A DNA stretch of 64,000 nucleotides from Flavobacterium johnsoniae (GTDB lineage Bacteria; Bacteroidota; Bacteroidia; Flavobacteriales; Flavobacteriaceae), in NCBI RefSeq assembly GCF_001879205.1, contig NZ_MLFK01000007.1, positions 1 to 64,000 on the forward strand, in the 5' to 3' direction. Shown piece by piece: positions 43,285 to 53,195 of the stretch. The translations under genes were made by a program, and so were the position numbers. The notes beneath the pieces were generated by a model. That model made no database searches. It saw nothing but the letters and a program-made list of their open reading frames with translations, and had not been told where the DNA came from. Every line of letters begins with the position of its first letter. Positions within the stretch are counted from its first letter, which is position 1.

Positions 43285-43938
43285 TTATTGCTTTATTACC
43301 TTAAAAATATAATAAGTTTCTTTATTTTTTAAATAGACACTATATGTTTCATTCTCTTTATTGAATATCTTATAAAGATATTTTTCACCTTTAACACTTA
43401 AGTTTCCTCTAGAAAGGTTATTACTTTCAATAAATTCTAATTCAAATTGACAATTACTTTTTTTTCTGTAATACAATTTTGAATAAGTATCGTCTTCAAA
43501 TTTTTCAATCCATAAATTATCATTGAGAGTTACTTCTACTTTTTTACCGTCGCCTTCAATATAATAGTATTTTGAAATTTTATCAAAATGATTACATTGT
43601 TCTGTAGATATGTTGATTATTGGTTCTTTATCTTGTTCGTAATAACCATTTGAAAATGGTTTGGCTGGAAAAAGAGTTTTAAATTCATCACAATTTTTTA
43701 CTAATCGATAATAAATCTGAGTAAATATTTTTTTTTGAATTATTGTGTCATTAAATTTTGATAAGTATGGAAATATATGAGATTTTTCCATTGTATTTAT
43801 TCTTATTTCATTGTCAAGATTTTTATTTTGAACTAATGATTTACAAATTTCAATATTTAAAGAATCTACAGATTTAATTGATTGTGATTTAGAAAAATTG
43901 ACACAAAGCAAAAGAATTATAAAAAGATATTTTTTCAT
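43285..43938 (-). CDS. secreted or periplasmic protein of unknown function
   Basis: 217 residues. A signal peptide (about 1-18: MKKYLFIILLLCVNFSKS) is clear. The mature part alternates short strands and charged helices, with KYYYIEGDGKKVEV, and several cysteines (for example near 32 and 84). No known domain recognised. It stands alone, convergent with lpdA. It is AT-rich and could be a recent acquisition or a poorly conserved lineage gene. Confidence 0.6.
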   Translation of the reverse strand: MKKYLFIILLLCVNFSKSQSIKSVDSLNIEICKSLVQNKNLDNEIRINTMEKSHIFPYLSKFNDTIIQKKIFTQIYYRLVKNCDEFKTLFPAKPFSNGYYEQDKEPIINISTEQCNHFDKISKYYYIEGDGKKVEVTLNDNLWIEKFEDDTYSKLYYRKKSNCQFELEFIESNNLSRGNLSVKGEKYLYKIFNKENETYSVYLKNKETYYIFKVIKQ

Positions 43939-44094
43939 TTAGAGACAAAGTTTTAGCCAAATATAATTGTTTCTTAAAACTATTTATAGATTGTGATTTT
44001 ATTCTTTGCTATAAAAATATAAAATCAAAGAAAAATTTTGTAAATTAGATGTGCTATTCTGATGCTATCTTTATGATAATAAAAAGATTACATC

Positions 44095-44637
44095 ATGAAA
44101 AATAAGTATATAGCTCCAATTTTGTTAGGAGCAGGAATTGCATTCGTTCTTTATTCTTGTGGTTCAACCATTCCTAAAAAAGCTGTTGCAGTCACTAATT
44201 TTGACAAAGCAAAGTATTTGGGAAAATGGTATGAAATCGCCAGATTAGATTATAAATGGGAAAAAGATTTAGATAACGTTAGTGCCGAATATTCTTTGAA
44301 TGAAAACGGTACCATAAAAGTCGATAATAAGGGCTATAATGTCAAAAAAGACAAATGGGAGGAGAGCATCGGGAAAGCCAAGCTAGTCAAAAAGGACAAT
44401 GTTGGTATGCTTAAGGTTTCATTTTTTGGTCCTTTTTATTCAGGATACAACGTTATTGCTGTAGATCCGGATTATAAGTACGCACTAGTAGCAGGCGAAA
44501 GCTTAAAATATATGTGGATACTTTCGAGAGAAACGACAATGCCGGAAAGCATTAAAGCAGATTTTTTAATCAAAGCACAGGAAATTGGATACAACATATC
44601 AGATTTGGTTTGGGTAAAACACGATAAATCAAATTAA
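44095..44637 (+). CDS. lipocalin (Blc-type) lipoprotein
   Basis: 180 residues. The signal peptide ends in a lipobox (about SCGST, cysteine at about 22). The lipocalin signature GKWYEIARLDYKWEKD (about 43-58) and the later MWILSRETTMPE strand match bacterial Blc. It probably binds lipids or lysophospholipids at the outer membrane. It is monocistronic with its own terminator. Confidence 0.88.
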   Translation: MKNKYIAPILLGAGIAFVLYSCGSTIPKKAVAVTNFDKAKYLGKWYEIARLDYKWEKDLDNVSAEYSLNENGTIKVDNKGYNVKKDKWEESIGKAKLVKKDNVGMLKVSFFGPFYSGYNVIAVDPDYKYALVAGESLKYMWILSRETTMPESIKADFLIKAQEIGYNISDLVWVKHDKSN

Positions 44638-44646
44638 ATAAAATAA

Positions 44647-44674
44647 AAAACCCGGCATTTTAATGTCGGGTTTT
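44647..44674 (+). terminator. terminator of the lipocalin gene
   Basis: AAAACCCGGCAT and ATGTCGGGTTTT form a near-perfect stem (one G-T position) followed by TTGTTGTTTT. It starts about ten bases after the stop codon and faces the convergent DoxX gene. Confidence 0.85.
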
Positions 44675-44694
44675 GTTGTTTTATACGATAAAGA

Positions 44695-45069
44695 TCAAGG
44701 CGTAAAGACAGTTCTATAATTATCCCAATATCTGTAAATCAAGAACAAATTTCCCAGAAAAAGCAATCCGGCAATTGGAAGCCCTTCTGGTGCCAGAAAA
44801 TAATTGATAAACAAAATATTGATCGTAATTGGTAAAATCAGAATATTTGCCAGGGTAACGAATTTACCCGAAACAAATGAAAGACCACAAAGCAATTCAA
44901 CCGTTTTTGCAAGAGGCAGTAAATAAGTTGAAGCAACTAAACCCATATTAAATGCCTTAAAATTACCTGTTGTTTCTGGTTCCGGCGCAAGTTTAAAAAA
45001 GAAGGAAATCGAAGCAAACAGCAGTAATAGGCCGATCAAAACGCGGACAATAATAGTAGCAATTTTCAT
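44695..45069 (-). CDS. DoxX family membrane protein
   Basis: 124 residues, four predicted membrane segments, the DoxX layout (IVRVLIGLLLLFASISFF; then KTVELLCGLSFVSG and NILFINYFLAPEGLP). The family's roles are diverse and often linked to stress or quinone metabolism; no function can be set here. It is convergent with the lipocalin gene and divergent from pabB. Confidence 0.75.
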   Translation of the reverse strand: MKIATIIVRVLIGLLLLFASISFFFKLAPEPETTGNFKAFNMGLVASTYLLPLAKTVELLCGLSFVSGKFVTLANILILPITINILFINYFLAPEGLPIAGLLFLGNLFLIYRYWDNYRTVFTP

Positions 45070-45387
45070 AATACTTAAAATTTGAATAGGTTAAAATGAT
45101 ATAATTAGTGTGCTGAAAATGCAAAATCAATATTCTTCAAATAAAATAAAAACCTATTTTAAGCATCATTTTATTGAGAATTTAACAATCAATAATATTC
45201 TATTTTGGGATTAGTTTAAATGCTATATCAAATATAACGAATTTTTTCTTATAAAATTACTGATATATTAACAGTTTTGCTTAATTATTTTTAGTTTTAT
45301 AATTTAGGCTTAATTGATAATTTTTCTTGATTATCCTACCAACGGAATTTTTTATTGTAATTTTGAAATTTAAAAATCCATTCATTT
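45070..45387. other. divergent promoter region between DoxX and pabB
   Basis: AT-rich. A TAATTTTG box at 45358-45365 lies 22 bases before the TTG start of pabB. No -33 TTTG at the usual distance is clear. No gene is seen. Confidence 0.5.
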
Positions 45388-46686
45388 TTGAGAGTTTCTA
45401 TTACCAAGCCTGTTTCAAATCCAGAGCAGTTTAAACAACAGCTCTTAAACTGGGCACAGCAATTTCGTGAAATCGTTTTTTTAGACAGTAATTCTTATCC
45501 GCAGGAATATTCAAGTTTTGACTGTTTACTGGCGGTTGATGCTTTTACGTCCTTAAAAACCGATTTTCAAAATGCTTTTGAAGATTTAAAACAATATCAG
45601 CAGACTACAAAAGACTGGTTGTTTGGTTATTTGTCATACGATTTAAAAAATGATGTCGAGGCTTTAAAATCAAATAATTTTGATGGATTGGACTTTCCGG
45701 ATTTGTTTTTCTTCCAGCCCAAAAAAATACTGATATTAAAAGGGAATCTGCTTGAAATTCATTACTTGCTTTTTTGTGATGATGAGGTTGAAACTGATTT
45801 TGAAGAGATTGAAAAAAGTAATTCCGAACCATTTGTTACGCTCAGCAATCCCGAGGTTTCCGGAGAGGTACAGCAGCGTATTTCAAAAGAATTGTATGTT
45901 GAAAAAGTAACTAAAATGCTTGAGCATATTCATAAAGGAGATATGTATGAGGCTAATTTTTGTATGGAATTTTTTGCCGAAAATACCGCAATTAATCCTT
46001 TAGAAAAGTTTCAGAAACTGAACGAGATTTCGCAGGCTCCGTTTTCGGTTTTCTTTAAAAATTATAAACAATATTTATTATCGGCTTCTCCGGAACGTTA
46101 CCTGAAAAAAGTGGGGGATAAAATTATTTCACAGCCAATAAAAGGAACCTCAAAACGTTTTTTAGACCCAATTGAAGATCATAAATCAAAAGAATATCTG
46201 GAATCTGATGCAAAAGAACGTGCTGAGAATATCATGATTACCGATTTGGTTCGAAATGATTTGTCGCATACCGCAAAAAAAGGATCAGTTGAAGTTGAAG
46301 AACTTTGCAAAATCTATTCTTTTCTGCAGGTTCATCAAATGATTTCGACCATTACATCAAAATTAGATAGTCAATATACTGCTGTGGATGTTTTAAAAAC
46401 AACTTTCCCAATGGGAAGTATGACGGGTGCACCCAAGATTTCGGTTATGAAAATCATTGAAAATCTGGAAGAAACCAAACGCGGACTTTACAGTGGAGCG
46501 GTAGGATATTTTACGCCCGAAGGCGACTTTGATTTTAATGTTGTAATTCGCAGTATATTATACAATCAGGATAAAAAATACGTTTCTTTTTCTGTTGGAA
46601 GTGCCATAACCTCATTATCCGATCCTGAAAAAGAATATGAAGAATGTCTGTTGAAAGCGAAGGCAATGCACGAAGTTTTACAGTAA
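45388..46686 (+). CDS. pabB: aminodeoxychorismate synthase component I
   Basis: 432 residues, a chorismate-utilising enzyme. The PIKGTSKR segment (about 250-257) has the lysine typical of PabB in place of the alanine of anthranilate synthase (PIAGT). DLVRNDLSHTAKKG and FPMGSMTGAPKISVMKIIENLE are the usual active-site blocks. It makes 4-amino-4-deoxychorismate for folate, with ammonia from a separate PabA that is not in the window. The start codon is TTG and no ATG is available in frame nearby. It stands alone. Confidence 0.88.
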   Translation: MRVSITKPVSNPEQFKQQLLNWAQQFREIVFLDSNSYPQEYSSFDCLLAVDAFTSLKTDFQNAFEDLKQYQQTTKDWLFGYLSYDLKNDVEALKSNNFDGLDFPDLFFFQPKKILILKGNLLEIHYLLFCDDEVETDFEEIEKSNSEPFVTLSNPEVSGEVQQRISKELYVEKVTKMLEHIHKGDMYEANFCMEFFAENTAINPLEKFQKLNEISQAPFSVFFKNYKQYLLSASPERYLKKVGDKIISQPIKGTSKRFLDPIEDHKSKEYLESDAKERAENIMITDLVRNDLSHTAKKGSVEVEELCKIYSFLQVHQMISTITSKLDSQYTAVDVLKTTFPMGSMTGAPKISVMKIIENLEETKRGLYSGAVGYFTPEGDFDFNVVIRSILYNQDKKYVSFSVGSAITSLSDPEKEYEECLLKAKAMHEVLQ

Positions 46687-46913
46687 AGTTAGGTTGTTGT
46701 GAATTGCACTAATTTGCACTAATTATTTTTTTTGTCTCAGATTAAGAAGATTTACACAGATTTTATAATCATTTTTAATCCTCTAATCTGTGGCTGTATT
46801 TTTTAGAGTTTAGCAAATCAATTTGTGGAAATTTCTATAATTCGTGGCAGAAAAAATAAGCGCTTAACATTTCATTTAAAAATAGATCAAATTTAATTTT
46901 TTACATTTATCAA

Positions 46914-48224
46914 ATGTTTTCAAAATTTCAAAATCATATCGTTTCCAGATTCCCTTTTTTAGCCGGGAAAAAACTTTTTCTGGCTGTCAGCGGTGGTTTA
47001 GACAGTATGGTTTTATTGCATTTGATGCAGCAACTGCCTTATGAAATTGCGGTTTTGCATTGTAATTTTCAGCTTAGGGGATTAGAAAGTTTTGGAGATC
47101 AGAATTTTATTCAGGACTATTGTGATCAAAATGAAATTCCTGCTTTTGTAACACAATTTGATACCGAAGCCTTTGCAAAAGACTACAAATTATCAACACA
47201 AGTTGCAGCGAGAGAACTTCGTTACAGCTGGTTTTATGAATTCTTAGAAGAAAAAAACTTCGATTATATTGCTACGGCGCATCATGCCGATGATAATTTG
47301 GAAACCTTTATCATCAACCTCACCCGCGGAACCGGATTAGATGGTTTAACAGGGATTCCGGAAGAAAACGATAAAATTATCCGGCCGCTTCTGCCATTTT
47401 CAAGAGAGGAAATTTTAAAATATGCCGAAGAAAATACTATTCAATGGAGAGAAGACAGTAGTAATGCTTCAAACAAATATCTTCGAAATAAAATCCGCCA
47501 CGATTTAGTTCCGATTTTAAAAGAAATAAATCCAAATTTTCTGAGTGCATTTCAAAAAACGCAGTCTTATTTGCAGGAATCAAAAGAAATGGTCGAAGAT
47601 GCTTCGATTATGATTTATCAGCAGGTCGCAAAAGAAGCCGGAGATGATATTCATTTTGATTTAAATCAGCTTAAAAAACTACCCAATTATAAGTCGTATT
47701 TGTATCAATGGCTGAACGAATTTGGTTTTTCGGCCTGGAACGATATTTACGATTTAGTAGAAGGGCAGTCAGGAAAACAAGTACTTTCGGAAGAATTTCG
47801 ATTATTGAAAAATAGAGAAACTTTAATTTTGAGCCCGTTTTCAGAAATATCAGAAAAAGAAGAATTTCAAATTAATGAAAACGATACAGTAGTTAATTTT
47901 CCCTTAAAAATGACACTTTGTAACGTAGGTCACATAACTATAGATTCAAATAGAGCTATATTTGTGGATGCCGAAAAAATCCGGTTTCCTTTAGTTTTAC
48001 GTAAATGGAACGAAGGAGATGTTTTTCAGCCTTTTGGAATGAATGGAAAGTCTAAAAAAGTGAGTAAGCTTTTTAAAGATGAAAAATTATCATTGATAGA
48101 AAAGGAAAAAACCTGGATTTTATGGTCTGATAACCAGATAGTATGGGTTGTTGGAATCAGGCAGGACGAACGTTTTAAAATAGAAAATACCACAAATAAA
48201 ATACTTAAAATAGAATTGCAATAA
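46914..48224 (+). CDS. tilS: tRNA(Ile)-lysidine synthetase
   Basis: 436 residues. The P-loop SGGLDS (26-31), the TAHHADDNLETF block and the later RNKIRHDL are TilS signatures. The C-terminal domain (about 340-430, LRKWNEGDVFQPFGMNG) completes it. It modifies cytidine 34 of tRNA-Ile2 to lysidine. Its stop codon overlaps the dsbD start by one base, suggesting coupling. Confidence 0.95.
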   Translation: MFSKFQNHIVSRFPFLAGKKLFLAVSGGLDSMVLLHLMQQLPYEIAVLHCNFQLRGLESFGDQNFIQDYCDQNEIPAFVTQFDTEAFAKDYKLSTQVAARELRYSWFYEFLEEKNFDYIATAHHADDNLETFIINLTRGTGLDGLTGIPEENDKIIRPLLPFSREEILKYAEENTIQWREDSSNASNKYLRNKIRHDLVPILKEINPNFLSAFQKTQSYLQESKEMVEDASIMIYQQVAKEAGDDIHFDLNQLKKLPNYKSYLYQWLNEFGFSAWNDIYDLVEGQSGKQVLSEEFRLLKNRETLILSPFSEISEKEEFQINENDTVVNFPLKMTLCNVGHITIDSNRAIFVDAEKIRFPLVLRKWNEGDVFQPFGMNGKSKKVSKLFKDEKLSLIEKEKTWILWSDNQIVWVVGIRQDERFKIENTTNKILKIELQ

Positions 48225-50314
48225 TGAACTTTAATCAAAACCACAACACGATACTCTCTGGAAGTATCTGGAATAAAATCAATGTCTTTTTTCTGTTTTT
48301 CTTTTTTGCTTTGGCAAGTAATGCTCAAATTTTGGAGCCGGTAAAATGGACTTCCAAAATTGAGAAAAAAGGAAATAATGCTGTATTAATTTTTGATGGA
48401 ACGATTGAAAAAGACTGGCATATGTATTCGCAGTTCACACCAGAAGGCGGACCGCTGGCATTAGAGATTTCTTTTAAAAATCAGAAAGGGAATTACGAGT
48501 TAATTGGAAAGGCCAAAGAAGGAAAAACCAGAACAGCTTTTAATGATGTTTTTGGAGTAAACGAAACTTTCTTTGAAGGAAAAGCACATATTGAACAGGA
48601 AATAAAAATCATTAATCCAAATTTAAAAACGGTCGATGTAGATTTTGATTTTCAGGTTTGTAAAGAAGTTTGCATCAATTCTAGTAAAAAATTCTCGATT
48701 GCAGTTCCTTCAACTTTTAAAATAGATGAAGTTCCGGTTGTAACCGAAGCCAAACTGGATGAGACAAAAACGGCTGGTTTAGCGGTTGATACAGTTAAGA
48801 AAACAGCAGAAGTTACTAAAGAAGATAATGTAAAAACAGAAACTGAAGCAGCTGCGAAAGAAGAAATTCCGGCACCAGCTCCATCAAGAAGTTTATGGTC
48901 TATCTTTTTTATTGCGTTTTTATCAGGATTTGCGGCTTTGTTAACGCCTTGCGTTTTCCCTATGATCCCAATGACCGTAAGTTTCTTTACAAAGCAGAGT
49001 AAAAGCAGGGCAAAAGGAATTAGAAATGCCATTATTTACGGATTTTCTATCATTGCTATTTATGTTATTTTAGGTTTAATTGTTACTAAAATTTTTGGTG
49101 CCGATGCCTTAAATGCGTTGTCTACAGATGTTTGGTTTAACCTGATTTTCTTTGTAATCTTAATCATTTTTGCAACTTCATTTTTGGGAGCTTTCGAAAT
49201 TATGCTTCCTAATTCATGGGCAAACAAAGCCGATCAGCAAGCAGATAAAGGAGGGTTAATCGGAATTTTATTCATGGCTTTGGCTCTTGCCATTGTATCG
49301 TTTTCTTGTACAGGACCAATTGTTGGAACTTTACTAGTTGAAGCGGCTTCAAATGGAGGTATTGCCCCTGTCGTTGGAATGCTTGGTTTTTCATCTGCAC
49401 TAGCGCTTCCATTTATGTTATTTGCCATGTTCCCGGGCTGGTTGAATTCACTGCCAAAATCTGGCGGCTGGTTAAATACTGTAAAAGTTGTTTTAGGGTT
49501 TTTAGAATTGGCATTAGCGTTTAAATTTTTATCAAATGCCGATTTAGTTTTACAATTGCATTTCTTAGAAAGAGAAGTTTTCATCGCAATCTGGATTGCA
49601 ATTTTTGCAGCCTTGACTTTATATTTATTCGGAAAAATAACCTTACCTCATGACAGTCCGATGCAGCATATCTCTGTTGGAAGATTGTATTTAGGGTTAC
49701 TTACTTTAGTATTTACCATGTATTTAATTCCAGGACTTTGGGGAGCACCATTAAAATTAATCAGTGCTTTTCCGCCTCCACCTCAATATAGCGAAAGCCC
49801 GTTTGGAGTAGGAGGTTCAGGCAATGCGACTGGTTCTTCAGAGTCAATAAAAGGACTTCCGGAAGGAGCCGAGTTAGGTCCGCACGGTATTATGGTCTTC
49901 CATGATTACGAAGACGGACTGGCTTACGCAAAAGAAATCAACAAACCAATTATGCTTGATTTTACAGGTTATGCGTGCGTAAACTGTAGAAAAATGGAAA
50001 ACAATGTTTGGTCCGAACCAACGATTTTACCAATCCTTAAAAATGATGTGGTTTTAATTTCTCTTTATGTAGACGATAAACGCGAATTACCAAAAGAAGA
50101 ACAATTTGTAACGGCTTCAGGAGATAAAATCATCACTGTTGGTGATAAATGGACCGATTTTATGATCTCAAAATATAAAACCAATACTCAGCCTTTGTAT
50201 GTAATTACAGATTTACAAGGTAATAATATGAATACTTCTAAACCAACTATCAGTTATGTAAGCGCAGATGAATATTTAAAATGGTTGAAAGAAGGAATTT
50301 CAAATTTTAAATAG
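48224..50314 (+). CDS. dsbD: thiol:disulfide interchange protein DsbD
   Basis: 696 residues. A signal peptide or first membrane segment (about 20-36) leads to a periplasmic DsbD-alpha domain (about 40-165, with VCKEVC). The eight-segment membrane core (about 222-500) has the two conserved cysteines in LTPCVFPMIP and SFSCTGPIVG. A C-terminal thioredoxin domain carries CVNC (about 585). It passes electrons from cytoplasmic thioredoxin to the periplasm, which also supports cytochrome c maturation. A long linker (about 165-220) is Ala/Glu-rich. Confidence 0.93.
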   Translation: MNFNQNHNTILSGSIWNKINVFFLFFFFALASNAQILEPVKWTSKIEKKGNNAVLIFDGTIEKDWHMYSQFTPEGGPLALEISFKNQKGNYELIGKAKEGKTRTAFNDVFGVNETFFEGKAHIEQEIKIINPNLKTVDVDFDFQVCKEVCINSSKKFSIAVPSTFKIDEVPVVTEAKLDETKTAGLAVDTVKKTAEVTKEDNVKTETEAAAKEEIPAPAPSRSLWSIFFIAFLSGFAALLTPCVFPMIPMTVSFFTKQSKSRAKGIRNAIIYGFSIIAIYVILGLIVTKIFGADALNALSTDVWFNLIFFVILIIFATSFLGAFEIMLPNSWANKADQQADKGGLIGILFMALALAIVSFSCTGPIVGTLLVEAASNGGIAPVVGMLGFSSALALPFMLFAMFPGWLNSLPKSGGWLNTVKVVLGFLELALAFKFLSNADLVLQLHFLEREVFIAIWIAIFAALTLYLFGKITLPHDSPMQHISVGRLYLGLLTLVFTMYLIPGLWGAPLKLISAFPPPPQYSESPFGVGGSGNATGSSESIKGLPEGAELGPHGIMVFHDYEDGLAYAKEINKPIMLDFTGYACVNCRKMENNVWSEPTILPILKNDVVLISLYVDDKRELPKEEQFVTASGDKIITVGDKWTDFMISKYKTNTQPLYVITDLQGNNMNTSKPTISYVSADEYLKWLKEGISNFK

Positions 50315-50448
50315 AATTCAGGAAGAAAGAAAATAGAATATAGAATATAGAATATAGAATATAGAATAGTTTGTTAATTAGTATACAATCTACAATCTAC
50401 AATCTATATTCTATAATCTAAAATATTAAAGGAAGATTAATTCAAGCA
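50315..50448. repeat. low-complexity ATAGAAT and CTACAAT repeats after dsbD
   Basis: Several copies of ATAGAATAT at 50333-50368 are followed by repeated CAATCTA words. It is a short intergenic tandem tract and no gene or terminator for dsbD is obvious. Confidence 0.6.
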
Positions 50449-50483
50449 AAAAGCACTCTAAGTTTTTAACTCAGAGTGCTTTT
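50449..50483 (-). terminator. terminator of the ammonium transporter gene
   Basis: AAAAGCACTCT (50449-50459) and AGAGTGCTTTT (50473-50483) form a perfect stem; on the minus strand a T run follows. On the plus strand a T run follows as well, so it may be bidirectional and also end dsbD. Confidence 0.82.
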
Positions 50484-50511
50484 TTTATTAAGGGAAAAAG
50501 GGAATTATTTC

Positions 50512-51828
50512 TTATAAGAATTCTCCGTGTTGAGAGATATCCAAACCTAGTTCTTCTTTTTCTTCAGTAACTCTTAGAGGAGTAATTTTATTTACAATAA
50601 AGAATAAAACATAAGAAGCTACAAAAGCAAAAATAGATACCACAACCAGAGCAGTTAATTGGTTAATGAACAAAGTTGGAGTTCCAAAAATCAAACCTTG
50701 ATTATCACCAACAGCCGGATTAATAGCTTTTGAAGCGAAAACTCCAGTTAACAGCATACCTACCATACCACCAACACCGTGACAAGCAAATACATCCAAA
50801 GCATCATCAATTTTTCCTTTAGGGAATTTGCTTACCACCAAGTTACTTACAATTGCAGCAAATAAACCAATAAAGATTGCATGAGAAATACTTACGAAAC
50901 CAGCAGCAGGTGTAATAGCAACAAGACCTACAACAGCTCCGATACAAGCACCAAGTGCAGATAATTTGTGACCTAAAATTTTGTCAAGGAAAACCCAGGC
51001 CATTGCAGCGGCAGCGGCAGCAACAGTAGTTGTTCCTAAAGCTTGTACAGCTAAACCGTTTGCTCCTAATGCAGATCCAGCATTGAAACCAAACCATCCA
51101 AACCATAGTAAACCTGTACCTAATAATACATAAGTAATTCTTGCAGGGTTAACTTTTTGAACTTTTCTTTTTCCTAAGAACATTGCTCCTGCTAATGCAG
51201 CCCATCCAGCGCTCATGTGAACTACAGTTCCACCTGCGAAATCAAGAACTCCCATTTTAAAGAAAACTCCATCAGGATGCCATGTCATGTGAGCTAACGG
51301 AGCATATATCAATAATATAAATAAAACCATGAATAACAAATAAGCCCAGAAACGTACACGTTCTGCAAAAGCACCTGTAATTAATGCAGGAGTAATGATA
51401 GCAAATTTGGCCTGAAATAACGCGAATAACATAAACGGAATCGTTGGTGCAAGGCTCCAGGCAGTGTTGGTTCCCACTCCTTCAAAGAATAAGTTTGTAG
51501 ATGGATTTCCGATGATTCCTCCAATTGTAGGACCAAAAGCCAATCCGAAAGCAACAACAACCCATAAAATTGTAACAATTACCATTGCCATAAAACTTTG
51601 AAGCATAGTACTGATTACGTTTTTCTTACCTACCATTCCTCCGTAGAAAAATCCTAATCCTGGCGTCATTAACAATACAAAAGCAGTGGCGACGATCATC
51701 CAAGCTGTATCTCCTGTATCAAATTTTACAGCTTCTGCCGGAATTGGGTTATCGGCAATGATAAAATTTGATATAAAGGTTAGTACCAAAATAGTGATAA
51801 GAATCACACTTAAAATAATTTTTCGCAT
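50512..51828 (-). CDS. amtB: ammonium transporter
   Basis: 438 residues with eleven predicted membrane segments. FDTGDTAWMIVATAFVLLMT opens the family, and FAGGTVVHMSAGWAALAGA and AFACHGVGG-type (VFACHGVGGMVG) blocks hold the conserved pore histidines. It conducts ammonium/ammonia across the inner membrane. A GlnK/PII gene, usually adjacent, is not present in the window. It is divergent from the Gfo/Idh/MocA gene. Confidence 0.94.
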   Translation of the reverse strand: MRKIILSVILITILVLTFISNFIIADNPIPAEAVKFDTGDTAWMIVATAFVLLMTPGLGFFYGGMVGKKNVISTMLQSFMAMVIVTILWVVVAFGLAFGPTIGGIIGNPSTNLFFEGVGTNTAWSLAPTIPFMLFALFQAKFAIITPALITGAFAERVRFWAYLLFMVLFILLIYAPLAHMTWHPDGVFFKMGVLDFAGGTVVHMSAGWAALAGAMFLGKRKVQKVNPARITYVLLGTGLLWFGWFGFNAGSALGANGLAVQALGTTTVAAAAAAMAWVFLDKILGHKLSALGACIGAVVGLVAITPAAGFVSISHAIFIGLFAAIVSNLVVSKFPKGKIDDALDVFACHGVGGMVGMLLTGVFASKAINPAVGDNQGLIFGTPTLFINQLTALVVVSIFAFVASYVLFFIVNKITPLRVTEEKEELGLDISQHGEFL

Positions 51829-52144
51829 AGTTATTTAGTTTTAAAATTTTTGATAAAAGTATAAAATCATTCAATACCCCCTAATAAAATAGAGTCTATT
51901 GTTTAATTTTTGTTAATTTTTAAATTTAACCCCCTCAATTTTGAATGTATTTGTTAAAACAGACTTAAAATTTGCATTTTGGCAGCATTTTTTTTCGGTA
52001 GGTTTGTAAATTGAATATTTTTCTTATTTTTTTAATACATTTTTTTAAGCTAAACTTGCTCTTTGTTGTTTAAAAACATCTAATTGTGTTTATTGATGAA
52101 GTTTATTGAATGTTTTTAACAATTTTTATAATTAAAATATAAGG
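51829..52144. other. divergent gap between amtB and the oxidoreductase gene
   Basis: AT-rich with many T tracts (including a TTTTTTTTC-type run near 51987). No clear promoter pair, gene or repeat is seen. Confidence 0.45.
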
Positions 52145-53119
52145 ATGGAAAATCAAAAAATAAGATGGGGAATAATTGGTCTGGGAAATATTGCAAATCA
52201 GTTTGCCTCCGATTTATTATTGCTTGAAGATGCAGTATTAACTGCCGTTGCTTCAAGAGATAATAGTAAAGCAAATGAATTTGCTAAAAAGTATAATGCC
52301 GTTAAAGCCTATAATTCGTATGAATCTCTTTTTGACGATAGAGAAGTAGATATTGTATATATAGCAACGCCACATGATTCACATGCAGAACTGTCTATAA
52401 GGGCATTAGAAAAAGGTAAACATGTTTTGTGCGAAAAGCCAGTTGCGCTTTCCTATAAAGATGCGGAACGAATGATTGAAACTTCTCGAAAATATAATAA
52501 ATTTTTCATGGAAGCTTTTTGGACACGTTTTATTCCGGCTGTGAAAGATATTTTATCAAATGTTGAAAACGGAATCATCGGCGAAGTAAATTATATAAAG
52601 GCTGATTTTGCATTTATAGGGAATGAAACAGGAGGAAGCCGTCTTTTTGACAAAAATCGTGGCGGCGGTGCTCTTTTTGATATTGGGGTTTATCCATTGT
52701 TTCTTTCTTATATAATACTTGGGTTTCCAAAAGAAATTGTATCAAAATCTATATTTCATAAAAATGGAATCGACCTGCAGACTTCGATGATTTTGCAATA
52801 TGGAAAAGCGCAGTCTGTTTTGCATGCTTCAATAGTTTCAGAATCAGATATGAAGGCAGTTATTGGAGGTACAAAAGGAAGAATCGAACTGAATTCTCCT
52901 TGGTTTATGGCTGATGGATATTCCATTTTGATAAATGAAGATAAAGAAGCGATTATCACGTTGCCGATTTTAGGAAAAGGCTATGCACACGAAATAATCG
53001 AATGTCAAAATGCTATTCGTGGCAATCAAATAGAGAGCAAACTTTGGACGCATCAAAATAGTTTGGATTTGAGTAAGATTGTGGAGGAAGTTAAAATGCA
53101 GACTGGGCTTTCATTTTAA
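52145..53119 (+). CDS. Gfo/Idh/MocA family oxidoreductase
   Basis: 324 residues. The N-terminal Rossmann domain has WGIIGLGNIANQF (about 8-20) and the EKPVAL loop (about 97-102, with the catalytic-type lysine). The C-terminal beta-sheet domain (about 130-324) is complete. It would oxidise a sugar, inositol or diol with NAD(P). The substrate is not predictable. The last bases abut the ComM gene, which starts about 75 bases later. Confidence 0.88.
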   Translation: MENQKIRWGIIGLGNIANQFASDLLLLEDAVLTAVASRDNSKANEFAKKYNAVKAYNSYESLFDDREVDIVYIATPHDSHAELSIRALEKGKHVLCEKPVALSYKDAERMIETSRKYNKFFMEAFWTRFIPAVKDILSNVENGIIGEVNYIKADFAFIGNETGGSRLFDKNRGGGALFDIGVYPLFLSYIILGFPKEIVSKSIFHKNGIDLQTSMILQYGKAQSVLHASIVSESDMKAVIGGTKGRIELNSPWFMADGYSILINEDKEAIITLPILGKGYAHEIIECQNAIRGNQIESKLWTHQNSLDLSKIVEEVKMQTGLSF

Positions 53120-53195
53120 AATAATTATTTGTAATAAAATATTTACATTTAATATTTTTTCATTAGTTTTAAAACCAATTAATGAATGGAATATT

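Noticed and set aside
50512..51828. amtB-glnK operon
   Set aside because: No PII gene is present on either side, so only the transporter is called.
53079..53195. N-terminal extension of ComM from an upstream ATG
   Set aside because: The extension overlaps the preceding gene and lacks family similarity; the family's N terminus begins at 53196.
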